Shown in pieces: positions 6,806 to 13,890 of a stretch of DNA of 20,464 nucleotides; the stretch's first letter is position 1; each line of letters starts with the position of its first letter. Made by a program: the position numbers and the translations under genes. Source of the stretch: Nitrospinota bacterium. GTDB lineage: Bacteria > Nitrospinota_A > UBA7883 > JADGGD01. The stretch is taken from contig JADGCD010000010.1 in NCBI GenBank assembly GCA_015229165.1, forward strand, positions 1-20,464, read 5' to 3'. The notes under the pieces were generated by a model. It was not told the origin of the DNA, ran no database searches, and was given only the letters and a program-made list of their open reading frames with translations.

Positions 6806-8992
6806 TCACTCCACCGCGAGCCGGGTCACGATACCGCCGACGACGGTTATGGTTCGCGCATAGTCGGGCAAACCTTCCCTCTTGATTACCACTTTTCGAT
6901 CCCCCGCCGCCACTCCTTCCGCCCGGACCGGCGTGGCGCCCAACGGCCGTCCGTCGATGAAGACCGTTCCCGCAGGACGGGCGGTGATCAGCAGAATCCC
7001 CTTTTCCTCGGCGGTCGCCTCCTCCGCCGGGGTGTCCAGCTCCTCCGCCTCGGTGAACGAATGGGAGACGGTCGCCGTTCCCCCCGCCGCCAGCGTGACC
7101 GTGGTGGCGAACGGGCGGTAGCCGGGATTGACCAGCTTCACCTTCACCGATCCCTCTTCCACCTTCTCCACCGTGCGGGGGGTGGGGCCGACCTTCTTGC
7201 CGTTGACCCACGCTTCCGCCCAAGGGATCGACGTGACCCGCAGCGTCCCGTACCCCCGGGGGGCAAGGGAAGCGTCGAGGGTGGCCATTTTGCCCCGCTC
7301 CACGTTCACCGGCAGGCTCTTGGAGTGGAAGCCGCCTTTGGCCAGCGCGACCGTGTGTCGCCCCACCGGGAGGGTCAGCGTCGCCGGGGCCGTTCCCCGA
7401 TTTTCACCGTCCACCAGAATCGACGCCCCGGCCGGGCCGACGACCCGCAGCGTCCCCGCGTCGTCGGTCATGGTCACCGTCAGACGGATCGGCGCGTCGG
7501 GGGTGACGGTCAATTCCCGCCGCTCCTCCACCAGCCCTTCGCCCGACAGAACCACCTCATGCCTTCCCGGATTCAGCGACGGCAGGGTCAGCGGGGTTTT
7601 CCCCTGCGGCTTTCCGTCCACCGAGACCGCGACCCCTGCAGGGACGGAAGTGACCAACGCCGTTCCCGGCGCCAGTTGGAGATTCGGCGAGAATGTCGCC
7701 ACGGCGCCGGGCGCAAGGTCGATGTCGATTTCCCACAACTGATAGCCGGGGGCGGTGAGCCGCAACGTGTGCGCGCCTGCCGCCGTCTCGATCTCCTTGG
7801 CCGGAACCGGGCCGAAGATCGCCCCATCGATATGCAGGGTCGCCGGAACCGACGGGCGGATGGTCAATTTCCCTTTCGGCGGCAGGGGGGTCGGCTGGGC
7901 CGAAGGGGTGGTCGTGGGGGCCTCGGTGGCGAGCGTCGCCGACGCCGGGGCGTCGGGGGTCCCATCGCCCGACTTCAGCCACGCAAAAAGCCCGCCGGTG
8001 AGGAGGAGGGCGGTCACCGCCACGGCGGCGATGATCTTTCCGCTATTCCCCTTTTTCCCGTCATTGATCACTTCGAGAATCCGGTCGCTCTCGAAGTCGA
8101 CGGTCTTGCCGGAGGTCAGGATGGCCACCGTGGCCCTCTCCCGGTCGGCGTCGGTCTCCGGTGTCGAGGTGAAGGGCGCCAGCGCGGCGGCCAGTTCGTG
8201 GCCGTTCCCGTAGCGCTCCTCGGGCGATTTGGCCAGCATCTTCCCGATGACCCGGTCGAGGGCGGGGGGGAGTTGCGGGTTCAGGGCCGAGGCGGGGAGG
8301 GGATTGTCCTTGATGATCTTGAAGATGATGTTCGTCAGCCCTTCCCCTTCGAAGGGGCGCCGCCCGGTCACCAGTTCATAGAACAGCACCCCCAGCGAGA
8401 AAAGATCGGAGCGCCCGTCGAGGGGGAGCCCCTGCACCTGTTCGGGCGACATGTACGAGGGGGAGCCGACGGCATGGCCGGTCTGGGTCACCGAACCGGC
8501 GGCGGTGGTGAGGCGGGCCAGCCCGAAGTCGGTGATCTTCACCCGGTCCCCCCGGGTGATGAGGATGTTCCCCGGCTTGACGTCCCGGTGGACGATATGA
8601 TGCTCGTGGGCGTAGGCCAGCCCGTCGGCGATCTGCGCCACGATCTTCGCCGCCCGGGCCAGCGGCAGGGGCCCCTCGTCGGACAGGATCCCGGCCAGAT
8701 CGACCCCTTCGACGAACTCCATGGCCATGAAGCTTTTCCCCCCCTCCTCGCCGACGTCGTAGATCGTGACGATGTGGGGGTGGATGAGGCGCCCGGCGGC
8801 TTTGGCCTCGATGAAGAACCGCTCGCGCAGCTCCCGCTCTTCCATGGCGCTCCCCATGCCGGAGAGCTTGATGATCTTGAGGGCGACCGACCGGTCGATC
8901 ATCGGGTCGCGTCCTTCGAGGACGATTCCCATGCCGCCCCGTCCCAGCTCGCGGACGATCTCGTAGCGGCCCAGTCGTTTTTCTTCGGTCAT
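6806..8992 (-). CDS. Membrane-anchored PknB-type Ser/Thr protein kinase with five PEGA repeats
   Basis: A 728-residue protein. The kinase domain spans about 8-275: glycine loop GRGGMG at 18-22, Lys39 in VALKII, HRDVKPGN at 135-142, DFG at 155-157, and SPSYMSPEQ as the APE-equivalent. All catalytic residues are present. A membrane helix (about 319-339) and a Thr/Pro-rich linker (350-372) lead to five tandem PEGA domains (about 375-725), each with the typical hydrophobic-VDG-x-x-x-G-x-TP core. The topology is a cytosolic kinase with an envelope sensor. The start at 8992 gives the usual LGRYEIVREL onset; an upstream in-frame ATG (9136) would add 48 low-complexity residues. No good Shine-Dalgarno sequence precedes either. 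It is first of a two-gene unit with the FnIII protein and is divergent from motA. Its signal and targets are unknown. Confidence 0.92.
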   Translation of the reverse strand: MTEEKRLGRYEIVRELGRGGMGIVLEGRDPMIDRSVALKIIKLSGMGSAMEERELRERFFIEAKAAGRLIHPHIVTIYDVGEEGGKSFMAMEFVEGVDLAGILSDEGPLPLARAAKIVAQIADGLAYAHEHHIVHRDVKPGNILITRGDRVKITDFGLARLTTAAGSVTQTGHAVGSPSYMSPEQVQGLPLDGRSDLFSLGVLFYELVTGRRPFEGEGLTNIIFKIIKDNPLPASALNPQLPPALDRVIGKMLAKSPEERYGNGHELAAALAPFTSTPETDADRERATVAILTSGKTVDFESDRILEVINDGKKGNSGKIIAAVAVTALLLTGGLFAWLKSGDGTPDAPASATLATEAPTTTPSAQPTPLPPKGKLTIRPSVPATLHIDGAIFGPVPAKEIETAAGAHTLRLTAPGYQLWEIDIDLAPGAVATFSPNLQLAPGTALVTSVPAGVAVSVDGKPQGKTPLTLPSLNPGRHEVVLSGEGLVEERRELTVTPDAPIRLTVTMTDDAGTLRVVGPAGASILVDGENRGTAPATLTLPVGRHTVALAKGGFHSKSLPVNVERGKMATLDASLAPRGYGTLRVTSIPWAEAWVNGKKVGPTPRTVEKVEEGSVKVKLVNPGYRPFATTVTLAAGGTATVSHSFTEAEELDTPAEEATAEEKGILLITARPAGTVFIDGRPLGATPVRAEGVAAGDRKVVIKREGLPDYARTITVVGGIVTRLAVE

Positions 8993-9020
8993 GCCAAGGT
9001 GCGGAGGTGGTGCGGTGGGG

Positions 9021-9056
9021 AAAAGGCGGGAGCCCCTCGCTCCCGGCGCAAGCGAG
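9021..9056 (-). promoter_or_regulatory. Terminator-like hairpin with competing stem in the kinase leader
   Basis: Read on the minus strand, CGGGAGC-GAGGG-GCTCCCG (9045 to 9027) is a perfect 7-bp stem followed by CCTTTT. Just 5' of it CTCGCT (9056 to 9051) can pair with AGCGAG, which spans the first stem and loop, so the two helices exclude one another. The layout is that of an attenuator about 30 bases before the kinase start. The T run is short, so termination may be weak. Confidence 0.4.
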
Positions 9057-9057
9057 C

Positions 9058-9063
9058 AGTATA
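9058..9063 (-). promoter_or_regulatory. Candidate -10 box for the kinase operon
   Basis: TATACT on the minus strand matches the -10 consensus at five of six positions and would start RNA near 9051, just before the hairpin. No -35 like TTGACA is found at the right distance, so an activator or another sigma factor would be needed. Confidence 0.35.
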
Positions 9064-9180
9064 CCCTGTTCCGCCTCCCCCCCACCAGCCCGATGAGTCC
9101 CCGCAGGCCGTGGAAAAGCGGTCTGCGTTTTCCCATACCCTGCGAGCGCGCCGGGCCGAGACCCTTCCAGGGCCTCCGGT

Positions 9181-9194
9181 GTCAATGCGTTGAC
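9181..9194 (+). promoter_or_regulatory. FleQ-box-like palindrome upstream of motA
   Basis: GTCAATGCGTTGAC is an inverted repeat (GTCAA/TTGAC) with four central bases. It has the form I recall for the binding site of FleQ, the sigma-54 enhancer-binding master regulator of flagella in Pseudomonas. It lies 20 bases upstream of the sigma-54 promoter. The assignment to a FleQ/FlrC-like activator is inference. Confidence 0.45.
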
Positions 9195-9214
9195 GATCGG
9201 AGTATGTGAAAGCG

Positions 9215-9230
9215 TGGCGCCATAATTGCT
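9215..9230 (+). promoter_or_regulatory. Sigma-54 promoter of the motA-fliN unit
   Basis: TGGCGCCATAATTGCT fits the TGGCACG-N4-TTGCT consensus, with the invariant GG (9216-9217) and GC (9228-9229) exactly ten bases apart. Transcription should start near 9241, leaving a leader of about 68 bases before motA. Sigma-54 control of flagellar operons is usual in many Proteobacteria. Confidence 0.85.
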
Positions 9231-9308
9231 TTGGACTGGAATGACGTCTGGGTACGCCTGCGGGCGACAGTTCCCTGACGCAACGGAATCGAAGGAAAGA
9301 GCAGGCGC

Positions 9309-10070
9309 ATGGACATCGCCACCGTTATCGGACTCGTCGCCGGATTTGGACTGATCGTCATCTCCATCGGCGCAAGCCAGCTGATCTATTTCGTCGACAT
9401 ACCGTCGGTCGAGATTGTCATCGGCGGCACAGCAGCCTGTTTTGCCGTCAACTACCCGCTGAAAGATCTGGTCGCCTTCGCCACAATCGTGAAAAAGGTG
9501 TTTCTCTACAAGACCGTCAGCCCCGACCAGGTGATCCCCCAGATCCTCGACTTCGCCGGGCGCGCCCGCCGCGACGGGATTCTGGCCCTCCAGTCGGTCA
9601 TCGGCTCGGTGGAGGAGCCGTTCCTGCAAAAAGGCATCCAGTTGGCCATCGACGGCACCGAGCCGCAAGCCATCATGACGATCCTCGAAACCGAGGTCGA
9701 ATACGTCAAGGAGCGCCACCGCCTCGGCATGGAGATGCTCCAGTCGCTGGGAAGCCTCGCCCCGGCCATGGGGATGATCGGCACCCTCATCGGGCTGGTC
9801 CTGATGCTTCAGAGCCTCGATGACCCCTCCACCATCGGCCCGGCCATGGCGGTGGCGCTGATCACCACCTTCTACGGCGCCCTCATGGCCAATCTGATGT
9901 TCCTGCCGATGGCCGGAAAGCTGAAAAAGCGGGCCGCAGACGAAAGCCTTATACAAGAGCTGATTATCGAGGGGGTCATCTCCATCACCAACGGCGACAA
10001 CCCCCGGATCATCGAGCAGAAGCTTAACGCCTATCTCCTCCCCAAACAGAGGAAGAACCACTTTGAATAG
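9309..10070 (+). CDS. motA: Flagellar stator protein MotA (PomA-like)
   Basis: A 253-residue four-helix stator subunit. Helices lie at about 1-21, 31-50, 147-168 and 181-201, with the large cytosolic loop between the second and third. The loop carries the charged patch DFAGRARRDG (81-90) that meets FliG, and the EVEYVKERHRLGMEML helix (129-144). The functional prolines are Pro152 (APAMGMIGTLIGLV) and Pro200 (MFLPMAGKL). Five MotA subunits surround two MotB in the inner membrane and form the ion-driven torque unit. The ATG at 9309 is the natural start; GCAGG sits close before it and GAAGGAA further upstream. It is the first gene after the sigma-54 promoter. The next gene overlaps its stop by eight bases, suggesting coupled translation. 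Ion specificity (proton or sodium) cannot be read safely. Confidence 0.95.
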   Translation: MDIATVIGLVAGFGLIVISIGASQLIYFVDIPSVEIVIGGTAACFAVNYPLKDLVAFATIVKKVFLYKTVSPDQVIPQILDFAGRARRDGILALQSVIGSVEEPFLQKGIQLAIDGTEPQAIMTILETEVEYVKERHRLGMEMLQSLGSLAPAMGMIGTLIGLVLMLQSLDDPSTIGPAMAVALITTFYGALMANLMFLPMAGKLKKRAADESLIQELIIEGVISITNGDNPRIIEQKLNAYLLPKQRKNHFE

Positions 10071-10770
10071 GCGGTCGCTTCTCAACAACCGGTGGGGTGA
10101 CGTCGATCCGTCGCGCCCGATGAACGTCACCCTTATGATGCTCATCCTCGCCTTCTTCATCGTCCTCAACACCATGGCGGTTCCGGCGGAATCGAAGAAG
10201 AAGATCGCTCTGGGCTCGCTGACCGGCTCGCTGGGGATTCTCCCCGGCGGTCTCTCCCCCATGAGCTCCACCGCCCGCAACGTGGCCGCCAAGGGGGCCC
10301 CCCTGCTGGACGACAAGAAGCAGCTCTCCTACCTGCTCGGCAAGTTCGAGGAGCAACTGATCCATACCCGGACCGCCCAGTTCGCCCGAACCTTTGTCTC
10401 GCACGGTGGGGTGGCGGTGATTCTGGACAACCGGATCCTTTTCGAACCGGGGAGCGCCCGCCTCTCCCGCGAGGGGGAGGGAATCGTCCAACGGCTCGGC
10501 CCCCTTTTCCGGCAGGCCGAGGGGGGGTTGCTGGTGGAAAGCCATGTGGCCGACCCGAAAGGGGGGAGTGGCCGTTTCCCCGACGCGATCTCCCTGACCG
10601 CCGCCCGGGCCGGTACCGTGGCCCGTTTCATGATCGCCGACGCGAAGATCGACCCGACCCGTCTCGGCGTGGCAGGGTACGGCGCCATGCGCCCCCTGAC
10701 CGCCGTGGAAGGATTTGACGACGCGCTGAAAAACGACCGGACCGAAGTCCGGTACCGGTGGACCTTGTAG
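10063..10770 (+). CDS. MotB-like OmpA-family protein lacking the ion-binding aspartate
   Basis: A 235-residue protein with one N-terminal membrane helix (20-40, MNVTLMMLILAFFIVLNTMA) and a C-terminal OmpA/MotB-like domain (about 115-235). Aligned on the AFF of the MotB helix, the essential aspartate is replaced by Thr23, and the WxxxFAD signature is absent. In the OmpA domain the GHTD signature is altered (ESHVAD), while the later AARA and the NDRTEVRY near the end keep the fold pattern. The start is a TTG overlapping the motA stop, supported by AGAGGAAG eight bases upstream; no other start has a comparable site. It lies between motA and canonical motB. Alone it should not conduct ions; a structural or modulating stator subunit, or a peptidoglycan anchor partnering MotB, are possibilities. 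Confidence 0.85.
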   Translation: MNRRSLLNNRWGDVDPSRPMNVTLMMLILAFFIVLNTMAVPAESKKKIALGSLTGSLGILPGGLSPMSSTARNVAAKGAPLLDDKKQLSYLLGKFEEQLIHTRTAQFARTFVSHGGVAVILDNRILFEPGSARLSREGEGIVQRLGPLFRQAEGGLLVESHVADPKGGSGRFPDAISLTAARAGTVARFMIADAKIDPTRLGVAGYGAMRPLTAVEGFDDALKNDRTEVRYRWTL

Positions 10771-10785
10771 GGAGGAGCGCCGGTC

Positions 10786-11556
10786 ATGGGTATCTCGCGG
10801 CAGAAGAAGAAGGATAGCGGCGGTGAGCCGGAAATGGACGTCACCGTATGGATGGTCACCTTCGCCGATCTCCTGTCGCTGCTCCTGACCTTTTTCGTTC
10901 TTCTCTACGCCATGAAGACCCTCGACAACCAGGTGCTCAAGGAGATGTTCACCGCCTTCTCCGGCGGCGCGGGCCCGTTGTGGTTTACCGACCGGTTCCC
11001 CATGGAGCGGATGCACCGGGACTACTTCGTGGCCCCCCACACCCTCTCCATCAAACAGTTTCTCGAGTTCCTGGAGGAGGAGGGGAAACAGTCGTCGACA
11101 GCGATGGCTGCCATCAACGTGAAAGGAATCGAGGAGGCGCTCCTCCTGAGCCAGGGGACCATCCGCAAGAAGGGGCCAAAGTTCTCCGTCACCTTCCCCA
11201 ACCGGACCATGTTCGGCCCCTCCTCGGCCACCCTGACCCCGACGGCCATGACCGCCCTTGACCGGCTGGCCGACGCCATGCAGTATAGCCAGAGCAAGCT
11301 GGTCATCGAGGGGCACACCGACGACCTCCCCGTCGATACCCCCCGGTTTCCCTCCAACTGGGAGCTGTCGGCGGCCCGGGCGGCGGAGGTGATGCGCTAT
11401 CTGACGGAAGTGAAGGGGTTGGACTCCCGGAGGATCCTCGGCGCCTACGGCTACGCCGACAGCCGTCCGGTGGTGGGGAATATCAGCGAAAGTTACCGGG
11501 CCCGCAACCGCCGGGTCGAGATCGTCGTCGAACAGACGCCCCCCGAGGGGGCGTGA
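10786..11556 (+). CDS. motB: Flagellar stator protein MotB
   Basis: A 256-residue canonical MotB. The membrane helix at about 21-43 begins VWMVTFADLLSLLLTFFVLL, with the ion-binding aspartate at residue 28. A periplasmic linker follows, then the OmpA-like peptidoglycan-binding domain with IEGHTDDLP near 169-177, NWELSAARAAEVMRYL, and RNRRVEI near the end. It pairs with MotA and anchors the stator to the cell wall. GGAGGAG eight bases before the ATG is the best ribosome site in the cluster. It is separated by 15 bases from the MotB-like gene. Its last codons and stop lie inside a perfect hairpin (11536-11554), followed by another before fliL. Confidence 0.96.
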   Translation: MGISRQKKKDSGGEPEMDVTVWMVTFADLLSLLLTFFVLLYAMKTLDNQVLKEMFTAFSGGAGPLWFTDRFPMERMHRDYFVAPHTLSIKQFLEFLEEEGKQSSTAMAAINVKGIEEALLLSQGTIRKKGPKFSVTFPNRTMFGPSSATLTPTAMTALDRLADAMQYSQSKLVIEGHTDDLPVDTPRFPSNWELSAARAAEVMRYLTEVKGLDSRRILGAYGYADSRPVVGNISESYRARNRRVEIVVEQTPPEGA

Positions 11557-11600
11557 CCGCGCCACGCAACCAGCCCGGCCCCGCCGCAGACCGGCGGGCC
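11536..11600 (+). promoter_or_regulatory. Two hairpins between motB and fliL
   Basis: ACGCCCCC-CGA-GGGGGCGT (11536-11554) is an 8-bp perfect stem containing the end of motB. A second stem, GGCCCCGCCG / CGGCGGGCC (11577-11600, one bulge), ends about nine bases before the fliL ribosome site. Neither has a T run, so they are not classic terminators. They may protect or process the transcript, or tune fliL-fliN expression relative to the stator genes. Confidence 0.4.
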
Positions 11601-11622
11601 GAACGTCGAAGGAGCCTACGAA

Positions 11623-12117
11623 ATGGCCGATGCCGAAGAGGGAAAGAAGGGGGGCAGCAAGCTGCTCGTCATCATCATCGCCGTGCTGGTGGTCCTGCTG
11701 CTGGCGGCGGGCGGGGGGATGTTCTACTTCATGAACCAAAAACCGGCCGAACCGGCCGAGGGGGCGGTTCCGGTCGAGGACGAGGCGGCCAAGGCGGCCG
11801 CCGAGGCGGCGGCCATGGGGGTCACCGTGGAGCTGGATCCCTTCGTGGTCAACCTCTCCAGCGAAGGGGTCGACCGGTACCTGAAGGCGGTCATTGTTCT
11901 CCAGCTCTCGTCGGCCCCGGCGCAAGAGGAGATCGCCAAGCGGGGACCGCAGATCAAGGACAGCATCATCACCGTCCTCTCGTCCAAGTCGCCGGAGGAG
12001 GTTCTTTCCATCCAGGGGAAATACGACCTGAAGCTGGAGCTGGTCAAGCGGATCAACTCCATGCTCTCCACCGGCGTGGTGCGGGAGATGTTCTTCACCG
12101 AGTTCGTGGTCCAGTGA
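11623..12117 (+). CDS. fliL: Flagellar basal body-associated protein FliL
   Basis: A 164-residue single-pass inner-membrane protein. A short charged N-terminus is followed by a strong membrane helix (about 13-37), then an acidic Ala/Glu linker (40-64). The periplasmic FliL domain follows (66-164), with the typical LDPFVVNLSS (71-80), RYLKAVIVLQL, and a tail FFTEFVVQ. FliL rings surround the stator and raise torque or stability. AAGGAG lies about eight bases before the ATG. It sits between motB and fliM, the usual order when stator genes are in the fli cluster. The length is normal for the family. Confidence 0.95.
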   Translation: MADAEEGKKGGSKLLVIIIAVLVVLLLAAGGGMFYFMNQKPAEPAEGAVPVEDEAAKAAAEAAAMGVTVELDPFVVNLSSEGVDRYLKAVIVLQLSSAPAQEEIAKRGPQIKDSIITVLSSKSPEEVLSIQGKYDLKLELVKRINSMLSTGVVREMFFTEFVVQ

Positions 12118-12157
12118 AAACCATGCGAGCCCTACCGGACGGGGCGGGAGCGGTCCG

Positions 12158-13207
12158 ATGAGCCAGGTCCTTTCCCAGGAGGAAGTCGACGCCCTGTTGC
12201 GCGGCGTCACCGACGGCGAGATCGAGACCGAGGTCGAGTATGTCGCCGACGAGTCGGGGATCGTTCCCTACGACCTGACCAGCCAGGAGCGGATCATCCG
12301 GGGCCGGATGCCGACGCTGGACATCATCAACCAGCGCTTCTCCCGGCTTTTCCGCAACTCCCTCTCGTCGGCGCTGCGCAAGGTGCTGGACATCTCCGCC
12401 GTCTCCACCGACACGGTCAAGTTCGGCGAGTTCGTCAAGAGCCTGCCGGTGCCGGCCTCGTTGCACATTTTCAAGATCGAGCCGTTGCGCGGTTTCGCCC
12501 TGCTGGTGGCCGAGAGCAAGCTGGTCTTCGCCCTGGTCGATACGTTCTTCGGCGGCACCGGCGAAGGGAAGATGAAGATCGAGGGGCGCGACTTCACCAC
12601 CATCGAGCAGCGGATGATCAAGAAGGTCGTCCTCATGGTCCTGCAGGATCTGGAGGCGGCCTGGAAGCCGGTCCACAATATCAAGATGACCTTCGTCCGC
12701 TCCGAGGTGAACCCCCAGTTCGCCGCCATCGTCCCCCCCACCGACGTGGTGGTGGTGATCATGTTCGAAGTGGAGCTGGACGCCATCAACGGGACGCTGA
12801 CGGTCTGTCTCCCCTACTCCACCATCGAGCCGATCATCGGCAAGCTACGCGCCGGGTTCCAGAGCGACCAGCTGGAGGTGGACCAGGCCTGGATCCAGCG
12901 GCTTAGGGACCGGCTGGCCGAGGCTTCCGTGAGCGTGGTGGTCGAATTGGGCAACGCCACCGTCCTGAGCCAGGACTTCCTGAAGCTGGCCCCGGGCGAT
13001 ATCATCGGGCTGACCACCGACATCGACGACGAACTGCTGGTCCGGGTCGAGGGGATTCCGAAATTCAGGGGGCGCCCCGGTGTGGTCAAGGAGAACCGGG
13101 CGGTGCAGGTGACCCACGTCATCCCCCGGCAGGGCGCCAAGGAAGACGGCATGTCGGCGCCCGAACTCCCCCACGACGAAAACGACACGTCGGCCGACCG
13201 GATGTGA
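12158..13207 (+). CDS. fliM: Flagellar motor switch protein FliM
   Basis: A 349-residue FliM. The N-terminal CheY-P-binding peptide is intact (VLSQEEVDALL, residues 4-14). The CheC-like middle domain covers about 45-235 and includes FFGGTGEGKMK, and FVRSEVNPQFAAIVPP near 179-194. The SpoA (C-ring) domain follows at about 255-330 (VVVELGNATVLSQDFLKLAPGD). The final 20 residues are a polar tail rich in Asp/Glu. It forms the wall of the C-ring and links chemotaxis signals to rotation switching. GGGAG is about seven to ten bases before the ATG. It follows fliL by 40 bases and precedes fliN by 25. Confidence 0.97.
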   Translation: MSQVLSQEEVDALLRGVTDGEIETEVEYVADESGIVPYDLTSQERIIRGRMPTLDIINQRFSRLFRNSLSSALRKVLDISAVSTDTVKFGEFVKSLPVPASLHIFKIEPLRGFALLVAESKLVFALVDTFFGGTGEGKMKIEGRDFTTIEQRMIKKVVLMVLQDLEAAWKPVHNIKMTFVRSEVNPQFAAIVPPTDVVVVIMFEVELDAINGTLTVCLPYSTIEPIIGKLRAGFQSDQLEVDQAWIQRLRDRLAEASVSVVVELGNATVLSQDFLKLAPGDIIGLTTDIDDELLVRVEGIPKFRGRPGVVKENRAVQVTHVIPRQGAKEDGMSAPELPHDENDTSADRM

Positions 13208-13232
13208 ACCACCCTCAGGCGAGAGAAGAGAG

Positions 13233-13694
13233 ATGAGCGACGAAGGCGAACTGAACGCGGAAAACGAAGAAGACCTCTGGGCCGCCGCCGCCGAGGATCT
13301 GGCCAAGCAACGGGACATGCTGCGCGACGCCGCCGGGGCCGCGCCTGCGGCGACCGCCGCCCCCGCCGCTCCCCCTCCTGCGGCGGCCGTCGGCGCCGAG
13401 CCCGCCCACGCTCCACCTCCCGTGGCCGCCGCGCCGGGCGAGCTGGACCGGATCCTCGACATCCCCATGGGGGTGACGGTGGAGCTGGGACGGGCCAAGA
13501 TGCTCATCAACGACCTGATGCAACTGGGGCAGGGCTCCGTCATTGAGTTGACGAAACTGGTGGGAGAGCCGCTGGAGGTGATGGTCAACTCCAAGGTCAT
13601 CGGCAAGGGGGAAGTGGTGGTGGTCAACGAGAAGTTCGGCGTTCGGATCACCGAAATCACCCCCACCAACGAGCGGATCAAGTCGCTGGTATAA
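13233..13694 (+). CDS. fliN: Flagellar motor switch protein FliN
   Basis: A 153-residue FliN. An acidic N-terminus (1-33, EDLWAAAAEDLAKQRD) leads into an Ala/Pro-rich linker (34-68), and the conserved SpoA domain fills about 72-150: LDIPMGVTVELGRAKMLIND, GSVIELTKLVGEPLEV and FGVRITEI. It forms the base of the C-ring and docks FliH export complexes. AGAGAAGAGAG just before the ATG serves as ribosome site. It is the last gene of the first flagellar unit; the 196 bases after it hold hairpins and a new promoter. The extended linker makes it longer than the 137-residue E. coli protein but is common in the family. Confidence 0.96.
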   Translation: MSDEGELNAENEEDLWAAAAEDLAKQRDMLRDAAGAAPAATAAPAAPPPAAAVGAEPAHAPPPVAAAPGELDRILDIPMGVTVELGRAKMLINDLMQLGQGSVIELTKLVGEPLEVMVNSKVIGKGEVVVVNEKFGVRITEITPTNERIKSLV

Positions 13695-13702
13695 GCGACA
13701 AA

Positions 13703-13751
13703 CGCCGCACCTGACGCGGCGATGGCGCCTCTTCCCCCTTTCGGGGCGCCA
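13703..13751 (+). promoter_or_regulatory. Hairpins after fliN, possible weak terminator
   Basis: CGCCGC / GCGGCG (about 13703-13721) and TGGCGCC / GGCGCCA (13723-13729 with 13745-13751, which can extend through CCCC/GGGG) lie just past the fliN stop. The T content after them is low. They may slow or partly end the first flagellar transcript before the next promoter. Confidence 0.35.
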
Positions 13752-13799
13752 CCTTGCCCACCCCCCTCTCCCCGGGCGTCAACCCTCTGGCGCCGATTC

Positions 13800-13815
13800 T
13801 GGCATACCCCTTGCT
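13800..13815 (+). promoter_or_regulatory. Sigma-54 promoter of the fliO-flhB unit
   Basis: TGGCATACCCCTTGCT matches the sigma-54 consensus, with GG (13801-13802) and GC (13813-13814) ten bases apart and T's following. The start of RNA would be near 13826, about 65 bases before the fliO start. A GTCAA half-site at 13778-13782 is the only trace of the palindrome seen at motA. Confidence 0.88.
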
Positions 13816-13890
13816 TTTCTCCATGTCCGAGCCCTGTCAGGGCCAAAATCCCGGCGCCGCCGGAACCTGACCGGCAAGGAGACCCGAACC

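Larger units (their letters stand above)
8993..9308. other. Divergent regulatory region between kinase and motA genes
   Basis: This 316-base stretch holds no credible gene. From left to right it carries a terminator-like hairpin with a competing stem and a candidate -10 box for the kinase (minus strand). A 14-base palindrome resembling a FleQ box and a sigma-54 promoter for the stator operon (plus strand) follow. The part between 9064 and 9180 shows nothing I can name. Confidence 0.7.

Noticed and set aside
6713..9193. An 826-codon open frame on the plus strand opposite the kinase
   Set aside because: Low-complexity Gly/Arg/His composition; the opposite strand carries a complete kinase with all catalytic motifs.
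8376..10316. A 646-codon minus-strand frame crossing the kinase start, the intergenic region and motA
   Set aside because: It spans two unrelated real genes on opposite strands and both regulatory sites. Its composition is that of a shadow frame.
10024..12210. A 728-codon minus-strand frame opposite the motB genes and fliL
   Set aside because: The plus strand holds four well-recognised flagellar genes with ribosome sites.
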